A program made the position numbers and the translations under genes. Of a stretch of 63,712 bases of DNA, positions 45,512 through 53,659 are shown piece after piece. Source of the stretch: Olivibacter sitiensis DSM 17696 (GTDB lineage Bacteria; Bacteroidota; Bacteroidia; Sphingobacteriales; Sphingobacteriaceae); NCBI RefSeq assembly GCF_000427965.1, contig NZ_ATZA01000033.1, positions 1 to 63,712 of the forward strand, read 5' to 3'. Under the pieces are notes generated by a model. It had not been told where the DNA came from. It made no database searches and saw only the letters and a program-made list of their open reading frames with translations. Within the stretch, counting starts at the first letter, position 1. Every line of letters begins with the position of its first letter.

Positions 45512-45663
45512 AGCAGTTAATGTCCCAATGGAACAAAGCCGATGAAACTTCTTTATACAATCTGATGCAAAGGCTGGTTTGGTATACCCTTAATAATCCA
45601 CCAAAATTCATCATCAAATAGCCACGTTATAGAATTCTAATCTTTATTTTGGATAAAAATTAA

Positions 45664-45671
45664 TAGCTTTG
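45664..45671 (+). promoter_or_regulatory. Candidate -7 element (TAGCTTTG) for tatA
   Basis: An exact TAnnTTTG match 57 bases before the tatA ATG. No TTG stands at the normal -33 distance. Confidence 0.33.
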
Positions 45672-45727
45672 AAGAATAAATGGGGCGCATATGCGTTCCA
45701 GATGAGAAGTAGTTAAGGAATGTCAAG

Positions 45728-46195
45728 ATGTTAGGCTCAATATTGTTGTTTTTGAATATAGGCACCCAGGAAATGATCCTGATCATAGGTGCAGCACTTT
45801 TATTGTTTGGGGGGAAGAAATTGCCCGAATTGGCCCGTGGACTCGGCAGGGGGATTCGCGAGTTTAAAGATGCTTCCGAATCGATCAAACAGGACATTAA
45901 TGACCAGATCAACAATTACGGCAAAGATTTGAAGGTAGACCTCGACGAACCACCAAAGAAACTGGAAAGTTACCATCCAAGTAATGAATTCCCAACACCC
46001 ACCGATCAGGATGCGGTGAAAACGGATGATGAGCACCTAAGTGAGGAGGGGACAGCTCCCGAAATAAAAGAAGATTTCAGTGATGGAGGATACCGCCAAC
46101 CCGATTACGATAGTGGACACGGTACTCCGAAAAATACCCAAAAGGAAGAACATCCCGTGCTGAAAGCCGCTAGGCAAAGCAACAATGAAGCATAA
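45728..46195 (+). CDS. tatA: Twin-arginine translocase subunit TatA/TatB type
   Basis: A 155-residue protein with one short N-terminal membrane helix (about 13-28, preceded by NIGTQEMILIIG), the hinge FGGKKLPELARGLGRGIREFK and an amphipathic helix. After residue 70 a long acidic, Pro/Ser-rich tail continues for some 80 residues; ordinary TatA is about 60-90 residues long. Together with TatC (not in the window) it carries folded proteins across the inner membrane. FG-x-x-KLPE favours TatA over TatB. Confidence 0.88.
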   Translation: MLGSILLFLNIGTQEMILIIGAALLLFGGKKLPELARGLGRGIREFKDASESIKQDINDQINNYGKDLKVDLDEPPKKLESYHPSNEFPTPTDQDAVKTDDEHLSEEGTAPEIKEDFSDGGYRQPDYDSGHGTPKNTQKEEHPVLKAARQSNNEA

Positions 46196-46339
46196 TTTAA
46201 TTCCTGCTATCCTGCATAACACAAAGTGTTTTTCAACAAACTTGCATAAGTGAGGTATTAGCAGCATTTTCGCATGCTAATTTTTTTGAAATTGAACATC
46301 GAACGCGAGAACGCTTGCGAGTAGAGTATTTGAATCGTT

Positions 46340-48598
46340 ATGCTAGAACATGAATTGAAGATTGCCCAGGAGTTGTCGGTAGGAGTAAAGCAGGTGAAGG
46401 CTACGGTTGCCCTGCTGGATGAAGGTGCTACCGTTCCGTTTATTTCCCGATATCGAAAAGAACTCACGGGAAGCTTGGACGAAGTGCAAGTGGCTGCCAT
46501 CCGTGATCGGATGACGCAATTGCGTGATTTGGACAAACGTCGGGAAGCCATATTGAAATCCTTGACGGAAATGGGCAAACTGACTCCAGAGCTGCAACAG
46601 AGAATAGAAGGGGCGGAGAGCATGACCGTGCTGGAAGACCTTTATCTACCCTATAAACCCAAAAGAAAAACCCGCGCCAGTGTAGCAAAGGAGAAAGGAC
46701 TGGAACCGCTGGCTAGCAAGTTATTGGCACAGGAGATAGGCGACATTGGCCTTTGGGCCGAAGCTTATTTGAACGGGGAGCTGGGGGTAAACACCATAGA
46801 CGAAGTCTTGGCAGGAGCAAGGGATATCATCGCCGAGCAAGTGGCCGAAGATGCAGAACTCCGAGCGAAGGTGAGAAAGGTTTTTGAGGAACAAGGTACT
46901 TTTGTGTCTCGCGTGGTATCGGGCAAAGAAGAAGAGGCCATCAAATATAAAGATTATTACGAGTGGAAAGAACCACTGAAATCTGCTGCTTCCCATCGTA
47001 TATTGGCCATGCGCAGAGGGGAAAAGGAGCAGTTGCTCTATCTCGACGTAGAGGTGCCGGATGACGATATCGTGTCGTTGATGGAACGCCAGTTCGTTAC
47101 GGCTGCCACGGCGGCTTCCGAGCAGGTGAAAATGGCCGTTCAGGACAGCTATAAGCGGTTGCTGAAATCGTCTATGGAGACGGAGGTACGCTTGTCCAGC
47201 AGGAAAAAAGCCGACGAAGAGGCCATAAGGGTATTTGCCGAAAATGCCAGGCAACTGTTGCTTGCTGCTCCCCTGGGCAGTAAACGAGTGATGGCTATCG
47301 ACCCGGGCTTCCGTACGGGATGCAAGGTGGTATGCCTCAATGAGCAAGGCGATTTGTTGGAAAATACCACGATCTACCCACATACGGGCGGTAGTAGGGT
47401 AGCAGAAGCCGAAAAAACCCTAAGGCATCTCGTACAGCAATACGATATTCAGTCCATAGCCATTGGCAACGGAACCGCAGGGCGCGAAACAGAGAGCTTT
47501 GTGCGTAAAATGCAACTTCCAGACGTTGTTATTGTGATGGTCAATGAAAGCGGAGCTTCCGTTTACTCGGCTTCCGAAGTGGCCAGGGATGAATTTCCTG
47601 ATTATGATGTCACCGTAAGGGGAGCCGTATCCATAGGCAGGAGACTGATGGACCCATTGGCCGAGCTGGTGAAGATAGATCCAAAATCTATCGGTGTGGG
47701 ACAGTACCAGCACGATGTGGACCAAAACAAGCTGCTGGAATCCCTTTCCAATACGGTGATCAGCTGCGTGAATGCCGTGGGTGTGGAGCTGAATACGGCT
47801 TCCAAGCAACTATTGTCCTATGTCTCCGGACTTGGGCCTGCCCTGGCAAATGCCATCGTGGAATATCGTAATCAGCATGGCGCCTTCAAAAAAAGGGCCG
47901 ATCTGAAAAAGGTACCCCGCCTGGGCGAAAAGGCCTTTGAGCAAGCAGCTGGTTTTCTCCGCATTAGAGGCGCCGAGCATCCTCTGGACGCCAGTGCCGT
48001 GCATCCCGAACGCTATCCATTGGTAGAACGTATGGCCGGAGATTTGGGAGTAGGGGTGGCTAGCTTGTTGAAAGAGGAAAAGCTAAGAAAACAGATTCCT
48101 TTGCAGTCTTATGTGAACGAGGAGGTAGGCCTTCCTACCTTGAATGATATTTTGGCCGAACTGGCCAAGCCGGGGCTAGATCCCAGAGAAAAGTTTGAAC
48201 AGTTTAGCTTCACGGAGGGGGTGAACAGTGTGAGTGACCTAAAAGTGGGGATGAAGCTGCCGGGTATCGTGACCAATATTACCAATTTCGGTGCCTTTGT
48301 GGATATTGGGGTGCATCAAGATGGTTTGGTGCATCTGAGCGAGCTGGCCAATCGTTTCGTCAAGGATGCCAACGATATCGTCAAGGTACACCAACCTGTG
48401 GAGGTAACCGTCATTGAAGTGGACGAAAAGCGCAACAGGATATCCCTAAGCATGAAGGAAAGCGTTGCACCAGCTGCCACCAATAAGAAAGAAAGGCATC
48501 AAAACCCTAGGCCAAACGACCGTAAGCCCCGCAACAATAAGTCTCAGGAAAATGATATGGCCCTGAAATTGGCTGCGCTGAAAAATAAGTTCGGTTAA
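46340..48598 (+). CDS. tex: Tex-family RNA-binding transcription accessory protein
   Basis: A 752-residue Tex protein. The N-terminal helical region has VPFISRYRKELTGSLDEVQV and L-Y-L-P-Y-K-P-K-R-K-T-R-A. It is followed by a YqgF-like domain (about 315-440; AIDPGFRTGCKVVCLNEQGD), a helix-hairpin-helix part (about 480-560; SYVSGLGPALANAIVEYR) and an S1 domain (about 632-705; VGMKLPGIVTNITNFGAFVDIG). The tail is basic and disordered. Tex binds nucleic acid and affects transcription and stress tolerance in other bacteria. Confidence 0.96.
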   Translation: MLEHELKIAQELSVGVKQVKATVALLDEGATVPFISRYRKELTGSLDEVQVAAIRDRMTQLRDLDKRREAILKSLTEMGKLTPELQQRIEGAESMTVLEDLYLPYKPKRKTRASVAKEKGLEPLASKLLAQEIGDIGLWAEAYLNGELGVNTIDEVLAGARDIIAEQVAEDAELRAKVRKVFEEQGTFVSRVVSGKEEEAIKYKDYYEWKEPLKSAASHRILAMRRGEKEQLLYLDVEVPDDDIVSLMERQFVTAATAASEQVKMAVQDSYKRLLKSSMETEVRLSSRKKADEEAIRVFAENARQLLLAAPLGSKRVMAIDPGFRTGCKVVCLNEQGDLLENTTIYPHTGGSRVAEAEKTLRHLVQQYDIQSIAIGNGTAGRETESFVRKMQLPDVVIVMVNESGASVYSASEVARDEFPDYDVTVRGAVSIGRRLMDPLAELVKIDPKSIGVGQYQHDVDQNKLLESLSNTVISCVNAVGVELNTASKQLLSYVSGLGPALANAIVEYRNQHGAFKKRADLKKVPRLGEKAFEQAAGFLRIRGAEHPLDASAVHPERYPLVERMAGDLGVGVASLLKEEKLRKQIPLQSYVNEEVGLPTLNDILAELAKPGLDPREKFEQFSFTEGVNSVSDLKVGMKLPGIVTNITNFGAFVDIGVHQDGLVHLSELANRFVKDANDIVKVHQPVEVTVIEVDEKRNRISLSMKESVAPAATNKKERHQNPRPNDRKPRNNKSQENDMALKLAALKNKFG

Positions 48599-48624
48599 GC
48601 TTGTTCTGTCTAAAATGGTATTAT

Positions 48625-48669
48625 AAAGTCAATACAAATGGGAATGGCTCTCCATTTGTATTGACTTTT
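48625..48669. terminator. Bidirectional terminator between tex and the AstE-like gene
   Basis: A perfect 17-base stem (arms 48625-48641 and 48652-48668, loop GAATGGCTCT) with T residues at 48666-48669 stands between two convergent genes, 26 bases past the tex stop. The A run on the other side lets it serve the minus strand too. Confidence 0.85.
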
Positions 48670-48704
48670 CTGGTTCTATATCTATCAAGATTTTATGGCA
48701 AAGC

Positions 48705-49751
48705 CTATTCATGGCCAATACAGAATAACGTTTCGTCACGGTTGATTGCTGGCGTACCTACTTTATACAATATTATGCCCGTTTCAGGTGATATAATGTC
48801 CGTCATTTTAGTTCCGAACAAATTAGTTATATATCCTATTGTTTGTCCCTTGGAAATAGTATCTCCACTCTTTGCATCGCTATAAAAAATGCCTTTTGTT
48901 GGCGCTCTGACATAGCTCTGTTTGTTTATCCATAGCTGTTTGGCAGGCGTGCTCGGGGAGGGGGATGCCGCATACATGTCCATCCTATGGAGCATGTTGT
49001 AGATGCCCTTTTTAATTTCCCGTACAGCCTCTGCCTGTACATTCCCCAGCTTGCCTGCTTCTATGCTAAGGGCCGTAATGCCTTGCTTAGCAGCCTGCTT
49101 AAAGGCATATTCAGCCTGCTGCAATGGGCTAAGATTGTAATCATAAACTACATTGTGTGCGAAGCCTGCCACTTGCGTGAGTTCGCGGGCCAGTTGGGTT
49201 TGTGCTGGCGTATCTTTGCGGTCATAATAGCATACAAAAGGCAATAGGTCTTCATTGGCGTCGCCACCATGGACGTCCAGAAAAACGTCGCAAGGAGGAA
49301 TGACCGCTCTGGTGATAAAATCTGCGAGTCGCTGGGTGATGCTTCCATTGGGGTCGCCTGGAAAAGCTCTGTTCAGGTTTTTTCCATCCTGTGGATTGAC
49401 AAAAACGGCCCTTCCAAAGAATCCTGGCGTATTGGCAACGGGTACGATGATAAGCGTGCCGCTCAATGGGTGGGGGTCAATTTCGGCAAGCAACTCTTGA
49501 ACCGCCACAATGGGTGGGTATTCAAAGCCATGTATCCCTGCCGTAATACCAAATGTAGGGCCCGCTTTTACGCCCTTTATAATGGTGATGGGCAATTCGA
49601 GCTCATTTTCCGAGTCGCTTATTTGGAATACCGTATCTTTTCTTGTGCCTTTTGGCAGATTGTTTACGTCCAGGAACATGCTTTGTGCCCCTGCTATATG
49701 GCAGAGACTCTGTAATATAATCGTGGAAAGTAATGCTATCACTATTTTCAT
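48705..49751 (-). CDS. Secreted succinylglutamate desuccinylase/aspartoacylase-family protein
   Basis: A 348-residue zinc hydrolase of the M14-like AstE/AspA family with a signal peptide (about 1-22, ending IAGAQ). Zinc ligands are seen in GIHGFEYPP (His and Glu) and in FLDVHGGD (His). N-L-N-R-A-F-P-G matches the substrate-binding motif, and the C-terminal region (about 265-345) is a small beta domain. Cytosolic relatives cut succinyl- or acetyl-amino acids; this one would act outside the cytoplasm, perhaps on N-acylated amino acids or peptides. It is convergent with tex and has no partner gene. Confidence 0.9.
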   Translation of the reverse strand: MKIVIALLSTIILQSLCHIAGAQSMFLDVNNLPKGTRKDTVFQISDSENELELPITIIKGVKAGPTFGITAGIHGFEYPPIVAVQELLAEIDPHPLSGTLIIVPVANTPGFFGRAVFVNPQDGKNLNRAFPGDPNGSITQRLADFITRAVIPPCDVFLDVHGGDANEDLLPFVCYYDRKDTPAQTQLARELTQVAGFAHNVVYDYNLSPLQQAEYAFKQAAKQGITALSIEAGKLGNVQAEAVREIKKGIYNMLHRMDMYAASPSPSTPAKQLWINKQSYVRAPTKGIFYSDAKSGDTISKGQTIGYITNLFGTKMTDIISPETGIILYKVGTPAINRDETLFCIGHE

Positions 49752-49960
49752 CTTGTGGATTTACTGATCGTTTGGAATATGCTCCTAATCTCGATAAATA
49801 TAGGCATGTTTTCTTGCTGACCACGTGAGCTTCGTTTGTGAAGCAATATTTTTCCTAGCCTAGATTGCATTCTTGATGTCATGATTTTCATTGTGTATGT
49901 GATTTATATTCTACAATTTGTTGTTATATATGACTTATATTCGTTTTTATTGTTAATAAT

Positions 49961-49989
49961 TTGTATTTAATTCTTTTTTATTAGATTTG
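49961..49989 (+). promoter_or_regulatory. Promoter of the lrp-eamA operon (TTG-N18-TAGATTTG)
   Basis: TTG (49961-49963), 18 bases, TAGATTTG (49982-49989). The -7 box ends four bases before an ATG at 49994, which favours the second ATG at 50015 as the true start. Confidence 0.5.
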
Positions 49990-50014
49990 TATCATGGATA
50001 TAATTAATGAAATT

Positions 50015-50476
50015 ATGCTTGATAAGATAGATTTAGAGATTCTCCGGCTGTTGCAGGAGAATGCTCGTATAAGCAATGCGGAACTGGCTCGTGAGCTGGG
50101 TATGGTGCCCTCTGGCATGCTAGAACGAGTAAAGAAGTTGGAGCAGAAAAACGTCATTCTGCATTATCATACACGTATCAACCCCGTTGCTCTTAATCAG
50201 AATATGCTGGCTTTTGTATTTTTGAAAGTCTCGCCGGCCAATGACTATAAAGTAACGGCTACTATACTTTCGGATGTCCCGGAAATACAGGAAATACACC
50301 AACTGGCGGGTGATGATTGTTATTTGCTGAAAATTCGTACTTATGATACCACTTCACTGATGCATATCATGCGGAATAGTATCAGCAAGCTGCCTCATAT
50401 CCTTAGTACCCGAACGACTATTGTCTTGGAAACGGTAAAGGAGCAACAACAAATGGTAATACCTCAAAATAAATAG
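50015..50476 (+). CDS. Lrp/AsnC-family transcriptional regulator
   Basis: A helix-turn-helix regulator opening MLDKIDLEILRLLQENARIS and followed by NAELARELGMVPSGMLERVKKLE, the AsnC-type DNA-binding domain. The RAM ligand-binding domain (about 60-140) ends KLPHILSTRTTIVLETVKE. The ATG at 50015 is chosen because the family starts with LDxxDxxIL and because the predicted promoter leaves almost no leader for the ATG at 49994. It ends two bases before the EamA gene, so it probably controls that exporter in response to an amino acid, as in LysG/LysE-like pairs; this is inference. Confidence 0.92.
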   Translation: MLDKIDLEILRLLQENARISNAELARELGMVPSGMLERVKKLEQKNVILHYHTRINPVALNQNMLAFVFLKVSPANDYKVTATILSDVPEIQEIHQLAGDDCYLLKIRTYDTTSLMHIMRNSISKLPHILSTRTTIVLETVKEQQQMVIPQNK

Positions 50477-50478
50477 CT

Positions 50479-51492
50479 ATGAATCTACCTGCTCATGGTC
50501 GTCCCAATTCAATGCTTGTTTTAGTTGCCTTTGCAATTATATATATTGTATGGGGGTCAACCTATTTCTTCATTAAGCTGGCACTGGAAAGCTTTCCGCC
50601 GTATATGTTGGCATTTTTACGTTTTGGTTTTGCAAGCCTGATGATGTTGGGATGGTGCTTAGTCAAAGGGGAGCGCTTATTTGAAGCAAGAAGTCTGATA
50701 AATGCTTTCATCATAGGTGTTTTATTGCTGTTCTGCGGAAACGGGGCGGTAGTGCTGGGTGAAAAGGTGCTGCCGAGCGCCGTAGTTGCGATACTCTGGT
50801 CGTCACAGCCTCTATCTTTCGTGGTGATGGACAGCAAGAACTGGCGTTCAAATTTCAAGAATAAATTGACCTTGGTTGGCTTAGTACTGGGGTTTTTGGG
50901 AGTACTGATGCTTTTCGGCGGGCAGTTAAGCTCAATATTTACGTCTGGCACCGCAGATTTTCATATGGGAGGAATGTTCTTGGTGATAGGTGGTACCATT
51001 GCCTTCTCGGCTGGCTCGCTATATGCCAAGCATCATCCCACGACTTTGGCTCCTGCCGCTAACATTACATGGCAGATGCTGGCGGCCAGTACGGTGTTCC
51101 TTGTTTACAGTATCTTCAATGGCGAGTTCGCGCTTGTGGAATGGAGGCAGGTTACGGGCCTTTCTTGGATGGCTATTTTCTATCTTGCCATATTTGGCTC
51201 CGTCATTGCCTTTAGCGCCTACGTGTGGCTATTAAGTGTACGACCTGTTACGCAGGTGAGTACATTTGCCTACGTCAATCCTGTGGTGGCCATTATCTTG
51301 GGAGCAGCATTTGCTGAGGAGCACATCTCTTTATTGCAATTTGGTGGATTGCTTATCATCCTTATCAGCGTTTTGTTTGTTAACCTATCTAAGTATAAGG
51401 GATGGCGATTTTTGCGCTACTTTCGCCCCAAACGAAGAAAAGACATTGAATCGAAGAGCTGCAAGATAGAAGCGGAGTGCAAAATTTGTTAG
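50479..51492 (+). CDS. EamA-family (DMT) transporter, RhaT/YdcZ-like
   Basis: A 337-residue ten-helix protein with two EamA repeats (about 11-145 and 160-300). Typical is AIIYIVWGSTYFFIKLALES at the start and V-R-P-V-T-Q-V-S-T-F-A-Y-V-N-P-V-V-A-I-I in the second repeat. The cytoplasmic tail is basic and unusually Cys/Lys-rich (KSCKIEAECKIC). Only two bases separate it from the Lrp-type gene; the two form an operon. The likely role is export of an amino acid or related metabolite sensed by the regulator. Confidence 0.91.
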   Translation: MNLPAHGRPNSMLVLVAFAIIYIVWGSTYFFIKLALESFPPYMLAFLRFGFASLMMLGWCLVKGERLFEARSLINAFIIGVLLLFCGNGAVVLGEKVLPSAVVAILWSSQPLSFVVMDSKNWRSNFKNKLTLVGLVLGFLGVLMLFGGQLSSIFTSGTADFHMGGMFLVIGGTIAFSAGSLYAKHHPTTLAPAANITWQMLAASTVFLVYSIFNGEFALVEWRQVTGLSWMAIFYLAIFGSVIAFSAYVWLLSVRPVTQVSTFAYVNPVVAIILGAAFAEEHISLLQFGGLLIILISVLFVNLSKYKGWRFLRYFRPKRRKDIESKSCKIEAECKIC

Positions 51493-51612
51493 ATAACAAT
51501 AAGGAATGACTGTCACAAAGTAGATAATTTCATCAAAGGCTAAAGATTCATCCGGTTAAACTATTGCATATGGCCTAATAATTGGTCTCTTACTTTTATG
51601 ATTTTTAATTTT

Positions 51613-51620
51613 TAATTTTG
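51613..51620 (+). promoter_or_regulatory. Candidate -7 element (TAATTTTG) for the MarR gene
   Basis: An exact TAnnTTTG match ending 22 bases before the ATG at 51643. The region around it is a run of ATTTTTAA units, so a chance match is possible. Confidence 0.33.
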
Positions 51621-51642
51621 GTTTTTGCTTAGGATAAGAACA

Positions 51643-52095
51643 ATGATGAAAATAGAAGAAGTCTTGAAGACAGATAAATTTGAGAACGACTACCACAAGG
51701 CAGTACTGAATATTGTCTATACAAGCAATTATGTAAATGGGCTACTGAAAGTGCCTTTGAGCAAGCAAAAAGTAACGCTACAGCAGTATAATATATTGCG
51801 TATATTAAGGGGGCAGTACCCCAGTCCAGCTACGGTGAATCTCATCAAAGAAAGGCTTTTGGACCATATGTCCGATGTATCCCGCATCATAGACCGCCTG
51901 GTAGAAAAGCAATTGGTATCTAGGAAGGTATGCCCCAGTGATAGGCGGGCAGTAGATATATGCATTACCGATAAGGGCTTAGCCTTATTGGAAAAGCTCG
52001 ACCCTTTAATGTCTGTCCATTCCGTTTTGGACAATAACCTGACAGATGAAGAATGCCTCCAACTCAATTATTTGCTGGACAAATTGAGGGGCTAG
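51643..52095 (+). CDS. MarR-family transcriptional regulator
   Basis: A 150-residue winged-helix protein. L-T-x-Q-Q-Y-N-I-L-R-I-L-R-type helix 2, the recognition region HMSDVSRIIDRLVEKQLVSR, and the wing VCPSDRRAVDICITDKG match MarR. The ATG at 51643 is preferred to an upstream TTG. Its stop codon overlaps the stop codon of the convergent ZIP gene (shared CTAG at 52092-52095). The regulated genes are unknown. Confidence 0.92.
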   Translation: MMKIEEVLKTDKFENDYHKAVLNIVYTSNYVNGLLKVPLSKQKVTLQQYNILRILRGQYPSPATVNLIKERLLDHMSDVSRIIDRLVEKQLVSRKVCPSDRRAVDICITDKGLALLEKLDPLMSVHSVLDNNLTDEECLQLNYLLDKLRG

Positions 52096-52820
52096 AAAGC
52101 CAAACTCAGTAGGGCGATTCCCATACCAATGAGAATAACTATCATCTTCTTACGATTGAAATGCTGGTGATTGGCAGAAGAAGATTCAAACAATATCGTG
52201 GTGGAGATATGCAGGAAAATACCCACTACTACGGCCATGATCCTATCATAGTATTGTTCGATTTGCCACAACTGGCTAGAACTGATAAAGAGGCTGAACA
52301 AGAAACCCAATGGCGACATCAGGACGAATATGGCCAGATACGTTACTATTTTGGCCTTGCTTAGTGCGGCCTGCATTAACAAGCTACAGAGAGCAAAGGC
52401 TGCTGGAATATGGTGCAAAGCAATGCCAAACAACAATTGACCCTGGCTGTCTTTTGCCAATGGCATGCCTTCCAGGAACGCATGGAGGCAAAGACTCACC
52501 ATCACCCCAATGGGAAATGCGGCCTCGTGATGGTGCTCGTGGGGATGCATATGGCCATGCTCCACTCCTTCAGAAAAACGTTCTAAAAACAACTGAAAAA
52601 GAAAACCTCCCAACACGTATATCCCTATGATGTGGGGATCGCTACTGCTGTGGTCATAGATATCCGGAATAAGATGGATAATAGTGATGGCAAACAGATA
52701 GGAGCCGCTGAATGAAAGTAAGAGCTTCAAGAGCTCGGTACTGTCCTTTCGAAACAAGAAAACACCTAGTCCCCCAACAAACGCAGAGGTAAATAATACC
52801 GCTATTGTCAGAAAAATCAT
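52092..52820 (-). CDS. ZIP-family metal transporter
   Basis: A 242-residue polytopic protein with about eight helices. A His-rich cytoplasmic loop (GHMHPHEHHHEA) precedes the metal-binding helix pair SLCLHAFLEGMPLA and GIALHHIPAAFAL, the core signature of ZIP zinc/iron importers. The start at 52820 overlaps the stop of the PAP2 gene upstream by four bases (ATGA), so translation is probably coupled; a longer frame to 52862 would lie inside that gene. Confidence 0.9.
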   Translation of the reverse strand: MIFLTIAVLFTSAFVGGLGVFLFRKDSTELLKLLLSFSGSYLFAITIIHLIPDIYDHSSSDPHIIGIYVLGGFLFQLFLERFSEGVEHGHMHPHEHHHEAAFPIGVMVSLCLHAFLEGMPLAKDSQGQLLFGIALHHIPAAFALCSLLMQAALSKAKIVTYLAIFVLMSPLGFLFSLFISSSQLWQIEQYYDRIMAVVVGIFLHISTTILFESSSANHQHFNRKKMIVILIGMGIALLSLAF

Positions 52821-53407
52821 CTTATGGTCTCCACTTGGTGTTTGGAAATACGCGGTTGCCATTTAATAAACAGCCTGGCCATCCAATAGCCTATAACGCT
52901 TCCAAGTAGGGCACCACATATAATATCAAACGGATAATGGACACCCACGTAGATTTGTGCAAGGCAGATAAGGCTTGCCCATGTATATGCCAAATAAGAA
53001 ATGTATTTCCATGATCGCCGGAAAACCATGCTCAGGAATACGGCAATGGCGAAGTGATTGCTGGCATGTGAGGAGGGCATACTATAACCTGCTCCGCAAC
53101 GCACTCTAGGTACTATTTCCTCCTGCAATGTAAGTTCATTACATGGCCGTACTCGTTTGAAAATGGGCTTTAATACAGATGCAGAAATGAAATCGGCAAG
53201 TCCTACGGTAACTATTAAGCAGAGTATCATGGCTGCCCCACGTAGCTTGAAATGACGTATAGTGAATATAATAATGAACAAATAGACAGGAGTCCAAGTG
53301 TACTTATTGCGTAAAATGGGCATTAGCCAGTCAAACACTAGGTTTGAAGCACCTTGGTTGATGGCCAAGAAAACTAACTCATCTAAATCTTTTAATTGCT
53401 CTATCAT
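52817..53407 (-). CDS. PAP2-family membrane phosphatase
   Basis: A 196-residue membrane protein with five to six helices. PAP2 motifs are K-P-I-F-K-R-V-R-P (motif 1), PSSHAS (motif 2) and A-Q-I-Y-V-G-V-H-Y-P-F-D (motif 3). In motif 3 the normal arginine (SRxxxxxHxxxD) is glutamine; the histidine and aspartate are kept. Family members remove phosphate from lipid phosphates such as undecaprenyl diphosphate or phosphatidate. It overlaps the ZIP gene by four bases. A -7 element TATATTTG lies at 53416-53423 on the minus strand. Confidence 0.9.
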   Translation of the reverse strand: MIEQLKDLDELVFLAINQGASNLVFDWLMPILRNKYTWTPVYLFIIIFTIRHFKLRGAAMILCLIVTVGLADFISASVLKPIFKRVRPCNELTLQEEIVPRVRCGAGYSMPSSHASNHFAIAVFLSMVFRRSWKYISYLAYTWASLICLAQIYVGVHYPFDIICGALLGSVIGYWMARLFIKWQPRISKHQVETIR

Positions 53408-53659
53408 TTTGTCGACAAATATAGTATCAGTTATAGGTCTGTCATGGATAATGCGTCCAAAGATACGTTTATTGGCCGAAATATTTCATTCGAAAAATAT
53501 TTGTTCCTTAACGGCCTCATGGAACCGCACATGAATAGGATGTTTTTTGCTTTTAGCAATTTCAACCAATCATTTGTGTTTTATTGAAAATTGGTCAAAC
53601 GTTTGCGGAGCTGTGCATTAACAGAAAATTTATACTTTTACCAACCAAAAGTATATAAG

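Noticed and set aside
46721-47383. Open frame of 220 codons antisense to tex
   Set aside because: Low-complexity mirror of the tex codons; no homology recognised.
49994-50014. Upstream ATG for the Lrp-type regulator
   Set aside because: It lies only four bases after the predicted -7 box and adds seven residues not typical of the family, though leaderless use is possible.
53591-53659. Longer N-terminus for glmM
   Set aside because: The extra 23 residues precede the conserved start IKSISGIRG and fall in a region with a promoter-like TACTTTTA.
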